A DNA stretch of 64,000 bases, taken from assembly GCA_003427395.1 (NCBI GenBank), contig BFEA01000390.1, positions 843,360 to 907,359 of the forward strand, written 5' to 3'. Positions 58,425 through 64,000 of this stretch are shown piece by piece. The number at the start of each line of letters is the position of its first letter. Position 1 is the stretch's first letter. Under the pieces are notes generated by a model. It was given only the letters and a program-made list of their open reading frames with translations, was not told the origin of the DNA and did not search any database. The stretch is from Chara braunii. Taxonomy: Eukaryota > Streptophyta > Charophyceae > Charales > Characeae. The position numbers were made by a program, and so were the translations under genes.

Positions 58425-59649
58425 AGTAGAACTGTCGAGGACCATGCTCAGCATGTAGACAGAGTACTTCCACTCCTTCGGCAACACAAGTATAAGATAA
58501 ACGCTGAGAAATGCGAGTTCGTTCGCACTCGAATCTTGTACTTGGGTCATGAAGTATCCGCGGACGGGATTAGGCCCGAAGATGCGAAAGTGGCTAGCAT
58601 TAGGGACTGGCCACGACCCCAGTCTGTGACTGAGGTCAGATCATTCTTGGGAATGTGTGGTTATTACCGCAACTTCGTGAAGAATTTAGCACGGTCGCAT
58701 CTCCCTTGACTGATCTAACTCGACTTGACACACCATGGGACTGAACCGACGAGTGTGAGGCAACTTTCAAACGTTTGCAGCATGCTCTCACGCCCCATGA
58801 GGTTCTCATGGTACCCGACCCGCAAAGGCCATTTGTTGCAACCACTGACGCAAGCCAATACGACATTGGCGCAGTGTTGGCTCAGCAGGACGGGAAAAAG
58901 TTGAGACCGGTCGAGTACATGAGCAAAAAGATGCCATCAAAGAAGTTGGCAAAGTCCACCTATAAGAGGGAACTCTATGCTCTCTACAAGGCACTTGTCC
59001 ACAGGAGGCACTATCTTTTAGGAAGGTTCTTCTATTTGAGAACTGACCATCAGACCCTCAAGTGGATCAAGACGCAACCGGTTCTCTCCGATGCACTCAA
59101 ACGCCGGATTGAAGTCATAGATCAGTATGACTTCAAACTAGACTGTGTGAAGGGAGAGTACAACAAGGTTGCAGATGCATTATTTAGAAGGGCAGATTAC
59201 CTGGGTGCGCTGATTTCTGAGTTTGGCCTATCTGAGGATGTAACTCGATCTTTGGAGGAAGCCTATAAGGAAGATCCCATCACGATGGACATCATCAACA
59301 AACTACAGGCCAAAGACAAGGCCACCACTGACGAGGTTGTGATGGTGGATGGATTGCTCTTTCTTGAAAAGGCAGGGTACAAAAGGTTAGTTGTTCCATC
59401 TCGGCAAATTTTGCGTAGTTTATTTTTAGGTGAGTGCCACGATGCAAAGGAACATTTCGACTATAAGAAGACTAGTGCTAATTTAGTATAGCGATTTTGG
59501 TGGCCTAACATGCTGGACGATGCAAAGAAGTACGTACAAAACTGTCAAGTCTGTCAGCGGGATAAGCCGCGGGCTCCAGCTCCGCTTGGGTTACTCAAGC
59601 CTCTACCCATTCCCGCTGGCCCAGGGCAGAGTATATCCATGGACTTCAT
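58425..59649 (+). pseudogene. E4 RT thumb, RNase H and integrase zinc domain
   Basis: Frame one (58430-58709) holds TVEDHAQHVDRVLPLLRQHKY, LYLGHEVSADGI and FLGMCGYYRNFVKN. After a shift near 58690 frame two (58710-59649) has a TGA (about 58742), DASQYDIGAVLAQ, ELYALYKALVHRRHYLLG, LRTDHQTLKWI, LFRRADYLG, the integrase zinc domain (GECHDAKEHFDY, TAG at 59488-59490 after ANLV, CQVCQRDK) and SISMDFM with the first catalytic aspartate. A one-base loss at about 59650 shifts the frame again. Confidence 0.9.
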
Positions 59650-60912
59650 GGTACTCTTGTGACCAGCAAGAATGGCAAGAGGCACATCTTTGTCGTAGTG
59701 GATAGGTTCACTAAGTACGCTAGACTAATCGCGATGCCAGAAACTGCCAGGACTGAGCACGTCATCAAGTTGTTCATGGATAACTGGGTGTGTGACTTTG
59801 GACTTCCAAAAACGATCGTTAGTGACAGAGATGTACGTTTCGCAAGTGAGATGTGGAAGAAGGCCGCTGAACAAATGGGCAGCCAGCTTCAAATGACTTC
59901 TGGGAGTCATCCCGAAGCAAATGGGCAGGCTGAACAGATGAATCGAGTGGTGCAGCATCTGCTTAGGCATTACATCAAGCCCAACCAGGATGACTGGGAT
60001 GAGAAATTACCTCTCATCGCCAGCCTGTACAACAACGTTGTACACAGCACCACCGGCGTCAGTCCTAATCAACTGCATCTGGGATGGAAGCCTAGATCTG
60101 CTCTAGACTTCCTCCTGCCTGAAAACCAAACTGCTGCAACTCCTCGAACCATTGAATTTGGTGTCCAGTATGAGAAACGGTTGCAGCAGACTGTCGAACA
60201 CATCAAGAAATCTCAGGAAGTCATGATTGCTTCTGAGAACAAGCGTCGTCGACAATCCACATTTCACGTAGGGGAACATGCGTGGGTCAAGGCTAGTGAG
60301 TTGGGACAACAGTTTGGCATCTCTAGGAAACTAATGCCTCAGTATTTCGGTCCCTGGGAAATCCTGGACATTGTGGGGAATGATTTGGATGGTCCCTCGT
60401 ACGTCATTCGTAACCCTGGTCACTTACGCACTTACCCTGTTTTTCACGCCTCCAAGCTTGCACCTTCAGTTGAGACAACACAGTTCCCATCACGGAGAGC
60501 TTTGCTGCCCCCAACCATGGATGGCCACATGGACGTCGACGATATCCTATATCACAGAGACACACCTGTTCCCAAGCCACCTGACAGGGGAAGACCTCCC
60601 AAACCTGCGAGGGAATACAGAGACACGCCTGTTCCCAAGCCACCTGGCAGGGGAAGACCTCCCAAACCTGCGAGGGAATACAGAGTACATTTCAAGCATC
60701 ATACAAATCCGAAGGAAGATTGATGGATTTCAAGGGAGGAACTTATCAAGGTAGCTCCACAAATCGTGGCAGATTATGAGAAGAAACTGAAGGGGAAGGC
60801 ATTAGCACGAAGCATCTCAACCAAGCTAAGCGGGATGGAATGTGAGGAACAAGCCCTCAAGGGGCCCTATCAGACATCACATTGTCCTGGGCTCAAGCCC
60901 CCAGCAAGCTAA
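59650..60912 (+). pseudogene. E4 integrase core with duplicated AT-hook-like tail
   Basis: An open run of about 355 codons to TGA 60721-60723. It has VVVDRFTKYARLIAMPE, VSDRDVRFASEMW, HPEANGQAEQMNRV (D and E catalytic residues), RKLMPQYFGPWEILD, PSYVIRNPGHLRTYPVFHASKL, then two tandem copies of a 21-residue block containing DRGRPPKPAREY / GRGRPPKPAREY (60556-60618 and 60619-60681), then VHFKHHTNPKED and, past the TGA, WISREELIKVAPQIVADYE. In the same frame translation would run into the 3' LTR and stop at 60910-60912. Confidence 0.9.
60828..60840 (+). promoter_or_regulatory. E4 polypurine-like tract
   Basis: AAGCGGGATGGAA directly precedes the 3' LTR TG at 60841. It is interrupted by C and T, so weaker than in E2 and E3. 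Confidence 0.6.
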
Positions 60913-61847
60913 GTGCCCGCCCTAAGTGAAGGCGGGCCTGAATACTCATCAAAAGCAAAATTCGACATTTACATATTGGGTATTCAGGCTCTCACAGCAC
61001 ACCAGGGCCGATACATTGGGAAGCAGGCCTTCAGCCTTTGCAAAAGCAGTAGTGCCAACGCACCTGCCTGGGAGCCCTGCACAGATGCAGCAAACAGCCC
61101 AAGTCCGGAAACTCGGGCTGTGCCTAACTGCAAAAGGGGCCCGGGCCCTCAACTGTAGTCTCAGGCCTGGGCGAAGGGTCTGGGACCCAACCGGAAGCTA
61201 CTGGAAGCTTCCAGCCAGGCCACACGCAGCATCCAGGAGGCTGCCACTTCCACAAAAGGACGGAAGCAGCCCAGGTCAGGCATTCTGGCCAGCGCTGGCA
61301 ATGCAAAAGTGTTGCTGCGCTCTTGCTTGATGCTGCGCTGCTGCCAAGGGCGCTGACGGGGCGCGAGAGGTGAAGTGGGGCGCTGCAGGGCAGCGGGGCG
61401 CAGGCAGCCATAGCCGGGCTGCTGGGCGCCAGGGCCAACAACGGATGATCAGGTGGTCTTCAGGGAGGCGCTGTGTGGGGTAATTCAGGTCTGATTGAGG
61501 GTGACGAGATACGTACCTGGTACATGAAGAGAGGTCGGCGGTGGTGTTGGCAGTCATGCACATTGGTCTTCGAGAGTCGAAGCGATCCTGTTGCGTGAAC
61601 CGGCTGCAGGTAGGCTAGTCAGGTAGAGTAGGCTCGGCGTCGAGCGCCAGACAGGAGAGAGCGACTTTGGATGCTGTGTTGGTGTGGCCTACGGGCTTGG
61701 ACATTGGCTCATTGCTTCATTGTATTGCTCTATATGGATGGTTTTCTCGATGCATTTGTACTCTCTGCTTGGGACACGACTACTTGTTCAGCTGTGTGAT
61801 TTCGCAACTTGGTTTTATGTATATCGCTCACACTCATATTCCTTGCA
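60841..61847 (+). repeat. E4 3' LTR
   Basis: 1,007 bp, TGTGAGGAACAAGCCC... to ...CATATTCCTTGCA. It lacks about 96 bp (between ctcacagcac and cagggccg, at about 61000) that the 5' LTR has. The conserved gcccgccctaagtgaaggcgggc hairpin is present (about 60916-60938). Confidence 0.92.
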
Positions 61848-61851
61848 CAAT

Positions 61852-62621
61852 GGCACAGCTGCCTACATCTTCTAAATTACTGCTGGCTCGCATGAAAGTG
61901 AGGTGGACACGATAGACCAAACCTTTGAAGTTGCATCTACAGTGAGAACTGCTGGAAACATTAAATCCCACTGCTGGAAACTCGAGTTTGCATACTACAT
62001 CATGCAAGTTGCAAGTTGCTAGAAAAGCGAATTTGCATACATCAAATCCAACTGCTGGAAACTCAAATTTAGATGCTACGTCATGCAAGTTGCAAGTTGC
62101 TTCTCACTCTGTTGGATGCAGACTGCGTGCGATTCTGCTTACCAACAAAAGGTGGTGTTCTCAGTCATGTTATGATCCTGAGAAAGGAGACACAAAATAG
62201 AGGTAAGAAGCTAACAATAAAAGGTGGTGTTCTCAGTCGTGTTATGATGCTGTTTACAAAACTGAACTTTGTGACAATGCAAGGTTTCAAAACTCCAGAA
62301 TAAGTGGATATAGGCAACAAACTAAAAAAAAAAAAAAAGGATGAAATACTATGAATGGAGAATGAGAGAAGGCTACAGCTTAGTTTTTTCAATTATTTAT
62401 GAATGGAGAATGAGAGAAGACTAAAAGTGGACCCGGTGCCGCGAAGTCGCACCCCAGTCCTGTCTATACACGGCAGGAAGTGTGGCAATGTCGGTCTGTG
62501 TGTGTGTGTAGGATGAGCAAAATTGGAATGAATCTTCAGCCAGAACATGGAAAAATACACTGCCACACTTCTTTTTCTTCGTTTTTTTTTTGTGTGTGTG
62601 CGTGTGTGTGTGTGTGTGTGG

Positions 62622-62672
<51 letters not shown>

Positions 62673-62840
62673 GGTAAGTCTCCGACCTCGCGGCTGACCT
62701 CATGGTACTTCCATAGGATGAGCAAAATCGAATGAATCAACCGCTAGAACATGGAAATATACACTGCCACACATGTGTGTGTGTGTTGTTTTAAAAAAAA
62801 ACAGATTCACTCTCTCATCCCCTTCACAAAATCATCACAA
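61852..62840. repeat. non-coding region with nested local duplications and microsatellites
   Basis: Several short duplications lie here: tccaactgctggaaactc with catgcaagttgcaagttgct (61966-62012 and 62048-62101), aaaggtggtgttctcagtc (62149 and 62220), atgaatggagaatgagagaag (62351 and 62400), and ggatgagcaaaat...agaacatggaaaatacactgccacac (62512 and 62716) flanking (TG)n and (AG)n at 62592-62669. No gene is supported. Confidence 0.8.
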
Positions 62841-62844
62841 GTCA

Positions 62845-63835
62845 CCATCAGCAAGCAGCTGGACACCTTGAAGACCGAGGTTCAGCAACTGCACCAGCTG
62901 CCCAACAAGGATGGCAACACGGCACAGCACTACAAGATGCCGACATTCCGCCTCGAAAAGTTCGATGATTATACGCATCAAGACCCGCCTGGTGGGAGGG
63001 CTTTACGACAGAACTTCGGATTCTTTTTGTCCCCGAGCGCTCGTACATCGGCGCGTTGTTCCTCAACTCGAAGGGCGGATGCCAAATCTGGCTTAGCCAC
63101 CTGGCAACCATCCATGACGCCGACATCGCCAATCTGCACACACAGATTCCTTGGGCAGATCTGACGAAGCTATGGAAGAAGCGGTTCATCGTGGACGACA
63201 CCCCGACGGTTGCCATCAACCACCTCTTCGCGATGACGCAAGGCAACACACCGACACGCGACTGGCTCACGGAATGGCAAAAGATCGCGGCGACGCCCGA
63301 TCTCGAATTGCCATTTTCGCATCTGCGCCGGGAGTTCTACAACCGGTCATGTGCCGCCTTGAGCCTTGCACTTGGTGATTGCGAGCAATACGCAACCTTA
63401 GCCGAAATCATCGACAAGGCAAGGGAGATCATCAAGACCAATAGGGTGGCTGCGCACGAGAAGTCGGCATGGCAGCCAACCTATGTGGAGAAAGGAAAAT
63501 TTGGTCCGCGTCCGGAGCATGTTGCTGCAGTCCACTCGGACAACATTATGGAAGACCCGGCAGCCACCCAAGCATCACGTGAGGGAGATCAGGTGGCTTA
63601 TGTCCAGCCGCGAAGCAACAACAACTCCCGAGGAAAAGGGAAGGCGAAAACTGCATCGCCGGCCGGAAACAGACAACCAGCACCTTGGATCAAGTTTCAC
63701 TTAACCGAGGCCGAATACAAGTGTCGTCGTCGGTATGGCTGCTGCTATTGTTGCAACAGCACCAAGCACAAGACCTCCCAATGCCCGGATCAAGGCAAGG
63801 AGGACGTTCAGCCTCGCATTAACTCAGGAAACTGA
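62845..63835 (+). pseudogene. partial retroelement gag (E5), 5' truncated and frameshifted
   Basis: From about 62845 one frame reads KTEVQQLHQLPNKDGN and MPTFRLEKFDDYTHQDP. Near 62986-62990 bases are lost, and the frame that holds WWEGFTTELRILFVPERSY continues. It then runs to TGA at 63833-63835: ALFLNSKGGCQIW, SHLATIHDADIANLHTQIPW, LTKLWKKRFIVDDTPTVAIN, FAMTQGNTPTRDWLTEWQKI, a basic tail, and the knuckle CYCCNSTKHKTSQC (about 63745-63786). This is a retrotransposon gag of a family distinct from E1-E4. Its 5' side meets simple repeats, with no LTR in view. Protease and pol, if present, lie beyond the window. Confidence 0.82.
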
Positions 63836-64000
63836 GTTGCGCGGGAGGTGAGGCGACTCCACCTCTCACTCCGCAAGATTCGGCCGCCTTGCTAGCGGCC
63901 TCCTACACATCTGGGGAGGATGCGAATGTCGCAAGTCCTCGGTTTTACTTACGAGGATTATGCTGTCCACTTGGTCCCACCGTTGGACCAACCACTCCAC
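63836..64000 (+). other. post-gag linker of E5, cut by window end
   Basis: Follows the gag stop. No protease motif is reached before the sequence ends. Confidence 0.4.

Larger units (their letters stand above)
53282..61847 (+). mobile_element. E4: full-length Ty3/gypsy LTR retrotransposon, degenerate
   Basis: 8,566 bp on the plus strand: 5' LTR 53282-54385, PBS 54389-54404, leader to 55655, gag, protease/RT, RNase H, integrase, polypurine-like tract, 3' LTR 60841-61847. A 4-bp duplication CAAT flanks it (53278-53281, 61848-61851). Gag and pol are related to E3. The lesions are a gag stop at 55974, a gag deletion near 56640-56680, an in-frame protease deletion, frameshifts near 58420, 58690 and 59650, and stops at 58742, 59488 and 60721. 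LTR lengths differ mainly by a block of about 96 bp missing from the 3' copy. Confidence 0.93.

Overview
The window is eukaryotic nuclear DNA from a green plant lineage, made almost entirely of transposable elements and repeats. Evidence: several Ty3/gypsy LTR retrotransposons with plant-type primer-binding sites, a hAT-like DNA transposon, long microsatellites, assembly gaps (N runs at 15739-15759 and 51039-51177, single Ns at 5158, 9608, 10660, 18248 and 36798), and a 613-bp piece of chloroplast psbD-psbC. The gypsy proteins look to me like families I remember from the charophyte alga Chara braunii. That source is an inference from memory, not a search result.

Layout. 1-1821: a 61-65 bp tandem array (about 610-1340) and unrecognised sequence. 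1822-11841: a 10.0-kb minus-strand gypsy element (E1) with 871/900-bp LTRs, a PBS and a 4-bp target duplication; its pol is interrupted by the plastid fragment (4110-4722). 11846-15050: nothing recognised. 15060-19350: copy A of a minisatellite-carrying dispersed repeat, with a 1551-bp hAT-like transposon (15908-17458) inside its 49-bp array. 20111-22285: two LTR-like repeats. 22398-23302: a solo E1-type LTR. 23640-24530: a decayed gag with a zinc knuckle. 24700-27720: copy B of the minisatellite repeat (66-bp units). 28425-37448: plus-strand gypsy element E3. 38151-38955: PBS and LTR of a tRNA-Asp-primed element whose interior E3 appears to have entered. 39293-48497: minus-strand gypsy element E2. 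48520-49980: copy C of the minisatellite repeat. 50040-50560: a gypsy RNase H/integrase fragment. 50750-51250: simple repeats and a gap. 52531-52752: the only plausible host exon, a dsRNA-binding-domain-like segment on the minus strand. 53282-61847: plus-strand gypsy element E4. 62840-64000: gag of a fifth retroelement that runs off the window.

How it works together. None of the retroelements is intact. Each has gag (with a CCHC knuckle), protease, reverse transcriptase, RNase H and integrase in gypsy order, and each carries nonsense codons, frameshifts or deletions. E1, E3 and E4 show 4-bp target duplications (TTGA, AATA, CAAT) and TG...CA LTR ends. E1, E2 and E4 share the PBS core TGGTATCGGAGC, an initiator-Met-like site with one consistent difference from the usual plant form. 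I found no convincing complete host gene and no operon-like or defence-like system. The best leads are the plastid fragment in E1, the minisatellite-carrying repeat family with its hAT insertion, the shared 4-bp duplications and PBS variant, and AT-hook-like motifs in the integrase tails.
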